DNA of 64,000 bases from NCBI GenBank assembly GCA_037576195.1, contig CM075101.1, forward strand, positions 2,914,001 to 2,978,000, given 5' to 3'. A program made the translations under genes and the position numbers. The notes beneath the pieces were generated by a model, which saw nothing but the letters and a program-made list of their open reading frames with translations, was not told where the DNA came from and made no database searches. Below are positions 50,490-59,699 of this stretch, in pieces (positions within the stretch are counted from its first letter, which is position 1; the number at the start of each line of letters is the position of its first letter). Source of the DNA: Phytoseiulus persimilis. Lineage: Eukaryota > Arthropoda > Arachnida > Mesostigmata > Phytoseiidae.

Positions 50490-53400
50490 GGTCAAGTGCC
50501 AGCAGTGGAACAACTCAATGGAAGTGACTCAGACGACTATGATATGCTGGATGACGTCGAAGAAATCGATCCAGCAACACAAAGAGAGATTGATGAGATC
50601 TCTGAAATCGCAGAGAATGAAGAGGAAGAAAATGACGAGTTAACAGCGGTTGACAACTCGATTGAGTCCCGACCGGAAACGGTGACGGTTGTCTATCGAG
50701 CAGCGTCGGAGACTGATCAACCCCTGGATCCGGGAAACTGGATTACGCATCAACCAGTAAGCTTAAGAGCGGTACATAAGCTCTTCGCTCATATCAACAA
50801 GGCATCACTGAAGAAACTGCTCAATCTCGAGGGCATCCTCTACAAGGATGATTTCGACCAATGCCTGGAATGTGTACAGGTCAAACAAATACGAAGTTCG
50901 TATCATAGCCGCCCAGACGTGGGTAGAGCTACCGAACTGGGAACCATCACAGGAGATTTGTGTTCGACCTCGGTGGAGTCTCTCGGTGGGGCGCGATACT
51001 TTCTTGTGCTCACCGAGGAGTTCAGCCGGTATCGCAAAATTTACATGTTGCAAACGAAAGCCGCGACAGTGGACTGTATTTCCCACTACATCGCGTGGTT
51101 CGAGACTCAAACTGGAACGAAGATAAAGCGATTCATGTCCGATCATGAACAGAATTCATGAACCGGAGTCTCAAAGATATTTTCGACAGGAAGGGGTTAG
51201 TGCAGACCTTCTCGAATATATACACGGCTCAACAAAATGGGATCGCGGAGAGATCCCACAGAACGTTATTGAACTTCATATACTAGAGCACTTTTGTTGA
51301 GCACGAAGCTGCCCCCATTCCTTTGGACGGAAGCTCTGAATTATTCAGCGGACATGCTGAATCTGGTCTTGATTAATAAGGATCTCGACGAATCCGCCTT
51401 TGAAATTATTCACGGTAGAAAACCGTTCTTGGGAAAACTTCATAAGTTTGGAGCTGATTGCTCGGTCTGTATCTATCACACGAACAAGATAGATAAACGA
51501 GGCGAAAGCGGTTTCATGACTGGATACACTGACTATGGCTTAGGCTATCGTGTATTTCTGCCCAGAACACGTGAGGTGGTAAACACAAAGAACGTTGTTT
51601 TCTTGAAAGATCCACCGAAGAAAACGAACCCATCAGAAAGAAATGTGGCACCTCTTGAAGTTGAGAACGCTTCTTCCATTGACCCAACAATCAGCCAGCC
51701 GCCATCGCTCGGGCCTCAAGAACTTCAGGTAACGATGGAAGACTCTCAAGTGAAACGCGTAGACCAACCGAAGAGGCGCAAAAAGAAAAAGGTAATTCGT
51801 TTCACTGAGAGGAAACAGACCAAGCGACGAAGAGAGATTAGCCAGCAGGAACTCAGGCTGCCGGCTCAGAGCATGGGGCAGAAGAGGCAGAGTCTCAGCT
51901 TCTTATGTTGAAGCAGACCAACGGGAGCCTCTCGGCCGGCGCCTCTCGCGAATGCTCGGGAAGAGCGACAGGGGGAGCAGTGACCTGTGATCGCTCACGA
52001 GACCGAACACATCTTGAGTTTGCGGAATTCGGGGTTGGTGCATGCGCCACATTGGTTGAAAATGAACATGGGGCCACCCATTTTGACTCACAGAATCCTT
52101 CTGAGGCCCATTATTATTCGTCCGTTCAAAAGAGAGGCAGCGATCAAAGAAGGGACGCAAATACTCGAAAGGAACACAATGAACCCACGACTCATGAAGA
52201 ACCAATCACATGTAAAGATCGAGAACACTAGAAAATAGCTATCGCTCAGGAACTAGGAAAAATGGAAGAGCTTGAGGTATGGAAACCAACGGTGCTTCCC
52301 GAAGGAAGAAAAGCTATAACATCCAGGTGGATTTTTCGCCTGAAGACTGATCCACAGACCAAGACAAATCGGTACAAAGTACGACTGGTGATTAGAGGGT
52401 TCAGCAAGGTTCCTAACTCGGACTACACTGTCGACAATTTGTTCGCACCGGTAGCCAGGGCTGAGTCACTCAAACTGATGCTCAGTATTGCAGCCGAAGA
52501 GAAGCTCCTCTGTCATCAGTGCGACATGGCAAGCGCGTTTGCGTACGCTACGCTCGAAGAATCCATCTATATGGAGATGCCCAAAGGCTATAAATCTGGA
52601 GGATTCAAAACCCTCCTCCGCAAGAAGGCGCTTTACGGTATGAAACAATCACCGTTTCTGTTAACCACACACTTAAAAAGGTTCTCATTATTATGGGTCT
52701 ATCTCAAAGCAAAACTGAGCCATGCATTTTCTTCGGGATCAATGAAACGAGACTGATTGCTCTAGCGTACGTTGACGACATTTCGGTTATGGCCAAAACG
52801 AGCGAACAGATAGACAAATTTCTGGGTGAACTGGCAAGCAAGTTTGTAATTACCTCAAAGAAACTGTCCTACTTCCTCGGCGTGCAGGTGGAGACCGGAG
52901 CCAGGGGTGGAATCCACATCCACCAAACCAAGTTCGCTCTGGAGGTGGTGGAGCGCTTTGGCATGAAGAATCGAAAGCCAGTCTCCTCACCCTCTGACGA
53001 GTCAATTCACGAGCCCGACGAAGGACTGATTATCACTGACAAGCCGTACTGAGAATTGATTGGCGCCCTCGTATACCTAGCGACCATCACGAGATTTGAC
53101 ATTGGTTTTACGGTGGGATACCTGCCAAGGTATTTGGATAAAAGCATAGAAAAGAGATGGAGCGAAGCACTCAGGGTTCTGAGATATGTTGCGGAAAACC
53201 CTTCACTGGGAATAACGTACCAATCCGGTTAGCAGAGACCAACGGAGGTCTAGTCGGATAGCGATCGAGGAGCGGACATTGAGACAAGAAAGTCAGTTCT
53301 AGCGATTCTGATCATCAGGCAGTCTGGTGCAGTACTTTGGTCGTCCACACGGCAAACAACAGTGGCACAGTCGAGTTCTGAGGCGGAGATCTGTGCCGCC

Positions 53401-53760
53401 AGCCAGGCATTGAGAAGCTCGATCTGGGTGACCAAGTTGCTCAGTGAGCTGGGTATAAATGGAACCCATACGATCAGAATCGATAATTAAGCAGCCATAA
53501 AAATAGCTCAGAATGCAAACCTGCACAGGCGGTCTGAACACATTGCACTGAAAGAGCTTCTGGTTCGTGATCACTACCAGAAAGGCAATATCAAAATAGA
53601 ATACGTTAGCACTCGATATCAAAAGGCAGACATCCTAACGAAGGCTGTAACAGGACCCAGATTACAGGAACTCATCAGATTGACAGGACTATCAACTTGG
53701 AACCATGAAAGGGCAACTATTCCTCACAACGATAGCTATGGCTATCGGGCTCTCGAGTGA
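50490..53760 (+). pseudogene. Copia-2 integrase, reverse transcriptase and RNase H, decayed
   Basis: The pre-integrase motif (HKLFAHINKASLKKLL, CLECVQVKQIRSSYHSRP) and the integrase core (TGDLCST to FMSDHE, 62 residues apart) occupy 50760-51150. The third acidic residue is in the next frame (QQNGIAERSHRT near 51235). The reverse transcriptase begins near 52262 (WIFRLKTDPQ), has MASAFAYATLEE in place of the usual DVxxAFLxG, breaks near 52650 and keeps YVDDISV near 52770. RNase H follows after a stop at 53050, with several stops, to ADILTKAVTGPRLQELI (about 53625-53680). It is inactive but longer than Copia-1 in the integrase core and has the canonical C-terminus Copia-1 lacks. Confidence 0.8.
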
Positions 53761-54192
53761 AACTTTGACTATGGCAGCTGCCCGGGTGAGTGTCAAAAGA
53801 ATCACCACAGCTGTTTGGTAGAGCTTGGTGGACACGAAAGCTTCAATCACGAATGCATGGAATGGGAGTACGAATGCGAAAGGCATGCCAGCGATACGGC
53901 AGCGTGCGTGAATGAGGATAGACCTACGGTGGCGGGTTTGGAGGCATAGAGGATATTCAAGAAACACAGACCATCGCCACCGCAGCCAGGACCACAGCCT
54001 TTGCCTGAAGGCTTGTGCTTAACCTGGAAAATTTCAAGTATGATTCAATGTGGACTTACAGTACTAATAATTATATCCTACTGTGTACAAAAGATCACAG
54101 CATACATCAAGAACAGAAGGTATGACCGACTTCCGAGCTCTGATCCAAATAACCCCTACAGAGAGACAGTACAAGATGTCCTAGAGAACTAG
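53705..54192 (+). pseudogene. Copia-2 envelope-like ORF, decayed homologue of 32756-33253
   Basis: ATG at 53705 (AACCATGA) overlaps the end of pol in another frame and opens a signal-peptide-like stretch (MKGQLFLTTIAMAIGL). A shift then moves to the frame of 53761-53949, which has six Cys spaced C-x3-C-x6-C-x13-C-x6-C-x9-C, matching the Copia-1 protein. An in-frame TAG at 53947 precedes a Pro-rich stalk, then a transmembrane helix (CGLTVLIIISYCV, about 54046-54090), basic residues KNRR and a polar tail with DPNNPY ending at 54192. Total length corresponds to about 162 residues against 165 in Copia-1. One shift and one stop disable it. Role unknown. Confidence 0.65.
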
Positions 54193-54392
54193 CTGAGCGA
54201 AACCATATACATAGACTGCACAGATAACATTTGAGGATATCAACTGATATGAATGGAAGGCTCCCAACGCTCAAGGCATGGAAAACACAAAGCAATAATA
54301 GCCGAGAGAAGAAGTATGCGAATGATTTATTTGCCGAATCAAAACTGAAGTACTAATGGGATAAACAAAATAAATAAAATAAAAGGTTGAGG
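54193..54392. other. Copia-2 3' flank, A-rich tract
   Basis: No gene. An A-rich run (ACAAAATAAATAAAATAAAAG) lies at about 54365-54385. No LTR copy matching 27452-27681 is found here. Confidence 0.4.
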
Positions 54393-55150
54393 TCAAGCAT
54401 CATGGTAGAGACGAAAGAGAACTACTGAAACGTTAAAAACCAGTCGAAAGTTCCACACCCGCATTGATCGTGATACTTCCCGACCAAAAGATGCACTGTG
54501 TACGTGGAGGCAGGATGGGCAACGAGTGTGCTGATTCCCTGATCCTGGTTCGGCTGTCGAATCAAGCATGAGCACCCTAACTGTGACGAGCAGATGACGA
54601 CCTTCGACCTTGAAGATTCGTCTCTGATGAAAATCCACCAGCGGGACTGCGGTGTTCGGCCAGAATATAGGTAGATCCTGTGTCCCCTCTGTAGTGGGGA
54701 CCTGCGATTTCTCCACTGGAGTTCTTCTGATGACAGCTGAGTGATCCGAGGGAGGCGTGGTCTGCATGAGACGCGGCTCATTACCCGTCGAATTGTCTGC
54801 TGAATTGATGGATGACATTGCCAATCCATTGATACAAAAATCGAATAACGGACAGAACAAATGAGCCCATGGAGATCAGTTCCCAGGACTGGCTCGAAGC
54901 AAGGCCAGTGAAAAAAGGAGAAGGAGAAACAACAGAAGGCTGGCAACGCACCACTTCATGACAGTTTCCCGCCTGGACTCCGAGAAGTCAGACGGAGGGG
55001 AGCTGTCACACAGTGAAAAGGGTGGAGCACTCGGGGCGTACGGATTTATGAACAACTCCACGTCCTCGAGACGCTCTACTCCCAATGACCCTTGGGGTAG
55101 CGAAGAGCTGCCACCAGACAACAGAATCTGTTGCGCGTGTGGCACCAGGT
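54393..55150 (-). other. Minus-strand ORFs with a membrane segment, unidentified
   Basis: An ORF (55145-54876) ends with a strongly hydrophobic helix (MKWCVASLLLFLLLLFSLAL) followed by a stop. A further frame (54860-54393) continues as a Thr/Ser-rich then hydrophobic/basic sequence with CPSC. If the two were one gene broken by a stop, the product would be a polar N-terminus, one membrane helix and a C-terminal domain, the same layout as the antisense gene of Copia-1 and in the same place (downstream of the envelope-like ORF, opposite strand). Sequence similarity is not evident, so this is a hint only. Confidence 0.3.
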
Positions 55151-55376
55151 ATGACCCGGCAAAATCAGATGTAGGTCCGCGTACTGATGAATCACAATTC
55201 GGACCTCGTCCAGGGCTAACTGATGAATAAGCGATTGATGCTCCACGAGGAACTCGCCGTAGATGTGTGGGTCGTTCCCTTGAACAAACTGGCAGATCCG
55301 AATCAATGGTTCCGGCGGTATTGTCCGAAGGAATACATCGGAAGTTAGGAAACGATATGTCTAACGCGACTCATCT
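55151..55376. other. No gene seen
   Basis: Minus-strand ORF 55306-55076 has no recognised motif. It may be further BEL-derived sequence. Confidence 0.3.
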
Positions 55377-56016
55377 CTACATCAACGAGAATACCTCACG
55401 GAGGTCCGGGGAGAAGCATTGTAGCGCCCGCTGGGTTAGCATGATGATCAGCTCAGCAAACGAGAGCCCCATCGCTATGAGAGCGCGAACGTGCAGACTG
55501 AGGGCGTCCGAGAACGACTCGAGACGGCTGTTTGAGACCTGCCCCCGGTCCACGAGCGAAATGAGCTCGTTCACGTGGACCTTCTGACCTAGCTTGCAAT
55601 CGCCGAATTTGTCTCGCAGGATTTCATTCGCTATCTGGTAGTGGCCCTCTCCCCAACTCAGGTGCGCAATGGCGTCTTTGGCCCTTCCGGATAGCGAGAG
55701 GCGGAGCATATTGAACTTCTCGATGGTGGAAGCCGAGGATTCATCGACGAAGATCGAAGATAGGAACCTGCCTAGCTCTACCTCCCAGGTCCGCGGCGGG
55801 ACGACTCGCAGCAGGGGCGCTGTGAGGCTGGCCCATGAGTTCCGGCTGCGAAGCCTTGAACTGTTCGGGGAGACCAAGAGAGACCGCCCTCGGATGGTCC
55901 GCCGGGGGAGCAGGTTCTGCGATGTCGCTGGTGACGCCAGAAAATGCGATAGGGTGCCGCGTCTGCAACCGAAGGTTCGGGTCCGCGTGCGGGAGGTAGA
56001 TTTTACTCATGGGCAA
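55377..56016 (-). pseudogene. BEL/Pao gag fragment (second BEL family)
   Basis: On the minus strand the DUF1759-type gag is visible: FLSSIFVDESSASTIEKFNML, then LSLSGRAKDAIAHL and ILRDKFGDCKLGQKVHVNELISL (55877-55580), and a C-terminal part to 55377. The N-terminal half (56016-55741) is in a different frame. It is clearly different in sequence from the gag of the BEL element at 37612-45016, so another family is present. No LTR or pol is attached. Confidence 0.7.
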
Positions 56017-56368
56017 TGCCGGCGGCTCCGACGTAAACAGCAGCCGTTGAGGAGAGATACCTTGCTGAGCGACTTGCTGGGCTGGCTGAGCGGGGAAACG
56101 GGCCCCGGTTGAAACAAAGCGGCGTGTTCACGCCGGAAGTAGATCAACGTCTCTCCGGGTAGTGGCGACACGACGCAGCCGTGCGGCCTTCTCCCTTGCA
56201 CCAGTCGCGGTTTTATTTGGATTATCTCTGAACATGCAGGCGCCGAGAGCACACTGCATGGGTACCTAACTAGCGCACCGAGTCCGATTCGTGACAGTAC
56301 TTTCGAGCATCTCCGGCGCGCAAATCCCCCCGCCAAAGGAATCGCTGATGCCAGCGCTTTTGTTTCGG
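56017..56368. other. No recognised gene
   Basis: Minus-strand ORF 56336-56007 lacks a recognisable motif. The stretch separates the BEL gag fragment from the hAT duplication. Confidence 0.3.
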
Positions 56369-57255
56369 TATGAATAATAGGAGATGACTAATTTTGTCTT
56401 TTTCGGGAACGTGTTCTTTTTTCAGGGGAACATCACCTGGGAATCGGTCTTGACCGATCATCATCTCCCAGCCAGCACGGGAGAAAACTTGGAGATGGAA
56501 CTCGACCTTCACAGACGCGGGAGCGGTCGTGGTCGTCTCCTAGATCGCTGTTGTGATGCATTGTGCAGCCACCCTCCAACATCGGCTCAAGCAGAGCGAG
56601 ATTTTAGTACGATCAGAATTATGTTGGGAGAGCATCGCGGGAGGTTGAGTTCGAAGTTCCTAAACGATATGTTCATCGTCTGGAAGGCTCTCCAACATGA
56701 AATGATCTAGTTAGTCCCAGATCAGGTTATTGTGACAAATATTTCATAGCTTGTGTTCCCGGCCGTATCTGGTCAAGGTCAAAATGTGGAGGAAAAACTC
56801 TTTGTGAAATGTTTTCCAAGATTGCTTTTTATCCGTAAGTTATGAAAATGCCCTTCTCGGAGAAGAGAGGAAGCTTCCTGGAAACCATACAGTGTTCTCG
56901 CTTCCCAGCGTAAAGTTTCCATTGAATTTCTTGGAAGGATCTCGAAGGATTGTAGGATCTTTCCTCCGTCTCTGAGAATGGCTAATTTCAATGCGATTGG
57001 GCGAGAACTTCATGGTGTAAATGCAGGAGCTGCTCAAAATCACGTCTCCGGGCACTTTCCTGTATAACCGCGGTTATTTGCGGTTATAACCGCGGTTTCT
57101 TGCCCTAAATTTGCGGTTGACCGCGGTTGCGGTTATGGATTTGCGGTCACCGGTTGACCGTAACATCGGTCATTTGGGAATGCGGTTATTTGCAAAGCCT
57201 AACAGGTACCCACTGCCAGAATACTCTGCTTCGCTCATCAATAAGGTAAAGGTAT
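56369..57255 (+). pseudogene. hAT transposase C-terminus and 3' end, copy 1
   Basis: The ORF to 56710 encodes the hAT C-terminal dimerisation domain: PPTSAQAERDFSTIRIML, then RGRLSSKFLNDMFIVWKAL, matching the family PxSSAxxERxFSxxG...R..L...N. The stop is TAG at 56708. The following 540 bp contain no gene but a cluster of CGGTTA/TAACCG motifs (57063-57185), including TATAACCGCGGTTATTTGCG, as found in subterminal regions of hAT elements. The rest of the transposase is missing. Confidence 0.7.
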
Positions 57256-58067
57256 GAATAATGGGAGATGACTAATTTTGTCTTTTTCGGGAACGTGTTC
57301 TTTCTCAGGGGAACATCACCTGGGAATCGGTCTTGACCGATCCTCATCTCCCAGCCAGCACGGGAGAAAACTTGGAGAAGGAACTCGATCTCCACAGACG
57401 CGGGGGCGGATGTGGTCGTCTCCTAGATCGCTGTTGTGATGCATTGTGCAGCCACCCTCCAACATCGGCTCAAGCAGAGCGAGATTTTAGTACGATCAGA
57501 ATTATGCTGGGAGAGCATCGCGGGAGGTTGAGTTCGAAGTTCCTAAACGATATGTTCATCGTCTGGAAGGCTCTTCAACATGAAATGATCTAGTCAGTTC
57601 CAGATCAGGTTATTGAAAGCTTGTGTTCCCGGCCGTATCTGCTCAAGGTCAAAATGCGGAGGAAAAACTCTTTGTGAAATGTTTTCCAAGATTGCTTTTA
57701 TCCGTAAATTATATTTCTTTTTATCCGTAAGTTTCCATTGAATTTCTTGAAAGGATCTCGAAGGATTGTAGGATCTTTCCTTCGTCTCTGAGAATGGCTA
57801 ATTTCAATGCGATTGGGCGTGAACTCCATGTTGTAAATGCAGGAGCTGCTCGAAATCACGTCCCCGGGCACTTTCCTGTATAACCGCGGTTATTTGCGGT
57901 TATAACCGCGGTTTCTTGCCCTAAATTTGCGGTTGACCGCGGTTGCGGTTATGGATTTACGGTCACCGGTTGACCGTAACATCGGTCATTTGGGAATGCG
58001 GTTATTTGCTAAGCCTAACAGGTACCCACTGCCAGAATACTCCGCTTCGCTCATCAATAAGGTAAAG
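57256..58067 (+). pseudogene. hAT transposase C-terminus and 3' end, copy 2 (tandem duplicate)
   Basis: This repeats 56369-57255 with few differences: GTATGAATAATGGGAGATGACT start, the same dimerisation ORF ending at 57593, the CGGTTA/TAACCG cluster at 57881-58003, and the end AATACTCCGCTTCGCTCATC. Copy 2 is shorter by about 65 bp between the ORF and the CGGTTA cluster. The two copies join head to tail after CAATAAGGTAAAG, which in copy 2 leads on to unrelated sequence. Confidence 0.75.
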
Positions 58068-58480
58068 TGCGGTGGTTGCGAGCTGAATTCGCTGTTCCTG
58101 CGAGCGAAGTTAGCAGTGGCTGCAATGTCTTCGTCCTGTATTTGGACGATCGGGTGGAGCTGGAGCATCGCTCGGCTATCCACAGAACAACTTTGTCATT
58201 CGAACTGACTTCCCTCCCCAGGTTGGCGTCTCAATCGATGTAGCCCCCTGCGTGTCCGAGCTCGCGGAAGGTTTCCCACTGGATCCTGGTACGCAGGGCT
58301 CACCCGCGAAACACACATGTCCTGGCTCGCGAAACCTGCATGCTTCTCGTGGCTAGTATCAGGGAAAAAACGCATATGGACATGAGTGTTGGTAATGAGC
58401 AGTATTCTGGATGACTCCGACTTCAGCTATGCAACTAATTGCAGTAATTCGTTACTTCGTCTCGAAGCTCTAGTTGGAAG
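58068..58480. other. No gene seen
   Basis: Short ORFs only. It may include the start of the Copia-3 LTR, whose left end I could not place. Confidence 0.3.
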
Positions 58481-59065
58481 CATTTCAATTGTTCTCAGTG
58501 TTTTCATTTTTGTTTCCGTTCAAATTATCTGACGAGGACTGCGGAAACTCATCGACAGAGACATCCCTCTATAAGCTGCTGCTGAATAAAACACGAACAC
58601 AGATTCTTCTGTCACTACACAACATGCGTCTTCTATCCTATCGGGGTGATACTCCCTGATCTCTCTCCCAGCCTCCGCTGCTCTAGTGCCAACTCAGCAA
58701 TGAGTGCAACCAAGTTCCTCCGACCGACTAAACTGAGTACCACCATTGTTGGGAGTCTTTGTTTTCCGGCTGAACTTCTCAGCCAGCCCTCAGAAGTGTC
58801 CTGGGATCACCTTTCGGTATTGCTTCAGTAACACTCCCTATCGCCTCGCAAATCCCATTGCGGGCGGTGGGCTTGGGTCTCAAGATGGTCCAGATTCAAT
58901 TCTGATACAAATTAAATCTTCTTTTTACCACATAAGAAATTTTTGTTGTCGGCCGGGGATCGAACCCGCGATTGCTAGCTTAGCGTGGCACCCAAGGCGT
59001 TGGTTTATGCCACACGGCCAACGAGCCGAGCTATTGTTGGGAGTCTGAGGCCAAGATTCCTAACA
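58481..59065 (+). repeat. Copia-3 LTR (right end clear, left end not), split by a SINE
   Basis: The right end is ATTCCTAACA at 59065, directly followed by the Copia primer-site motif. Upstream, CTATAAGCTGCTGCTGAATAAAAC (about 58571-58593) carries a TATA-like box and AATAAA as in an LTR. A SINE interrupts it at 58759-59032. No partner LTR was found in the window. Confidence 0.5.
58759..59032 (-). mobile_element. tRNA-derived SINE with 14-bp target duplication
   Basis: The sequence ATTGTTGGGAGTCT occurs at 58745-58758 and again at 59033-59046, flanking a 274-bp insert. On the minus strand the insert begins with a tRNA-like head: an A-box-like TGGCCGTGTGGCATAAACC and a B box GGTTCGATCCC (about 58961-58971) spaced as in a tRNA. 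The remainder is tRNA-unrelated and ends with AAAACAA. This is a typical Pol III SINE copy. The parent tRNA was not identified. Confidence 0.75.
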
Positions 59066-59210
59066 TTCGTTATCAGCACGATTTGAACTCTTCAGAGGAA
59101 CTCAGCAAACTTGTAAGATACTGAGGTGAGTAGAGAGTCTCCTCGCTAGGATGATGGAACAGCGTGGAGCCGCTATCACGCTGAAAGTCGACGTTGCCAA
59201 CTAACCAAAG
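59066..59210 (+). promoter_or_regulatory. Copia-3 primer-binding site, leader and gag start remnant
   Basis: TTCGTTATCAGCACGA follows the LTR. The leader is followed by ATGATGGAACAGCG near 59151, which opens a short frame with ITLKVDVAN, possibly the first codons of gag, ending at a stop near 59203. Nothing of pol remains. Confidence 0.5.
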
Positions 59211-59699
59211 AACAAGTTCGGTTCAACGTTGGTCTCTCCGCGAGGATTCATCTGGAATATCCTCATTCGGAGAAGGATGGAGTCCGCCGTGCAAACAGCC
59301 GCCCGAAACACATCTGAGCCCATCGGGTGTAACAGCCAGTTGGATTCTGGAGGAGAGCTAACTAGAATGATCTCTGGAGATGCACGTCGGAGGCGGCAAT
59401 GCCGGCGGATCGACATGGGAAAGGGAAGCGGCGTTGACGAGAGAATGCCCCCCCCCCCCAAGACTCTTCGATGATATTGGGCAGGGGGGATTATATTCTA
59501 CTTTAATGGAAGAAAAAGTTCCACAAAGATTCAGTCTTATCAGGAAAATTCTCACAGGTTTGAAAACCATGTTGATTGCGTCATAAAAATATCGAGACGA
59601 TGATCATCATCATCCCCGGCATCATCATCACATCATTGGCCCCCCCTTGAAAAAAAAAGCTGGGTAGGCCCCTGGTAGGAGCATTCAAGGAGGCGTACA
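59211..59699. other. No gene seen; homopolymer and ATC-rich tracts
   Basis: A C-run lies at about 59449-59459 and ATC-rich microsatellite sequence at 59600-59640 (ATGATCATCATCATCC). No credible ORF. Confidence 0.4.

Larger units (their letters stand above)
27452..54192 (+). mobile_element. Copia-2: old Ty1/copia element, split by Copia-1 and a LINE
   Basis: The element begins with an LTR (27452-27681), a primer site and a leader, is interrupted at 27757 by Copia-1, and resumes at 45848 with the gag start at 45861. Gag, protease, integrase, reverse transcriptase and RNase H follow in order to 53760, then an envelope-like ORF to 54192. A LINE lies within it (47371-50489). Many frameshifts, stops and active-site changes show age. 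No 3' LTR copy was found after 54192, so the right end is missing or unrecognised. Confidence 0.75.
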
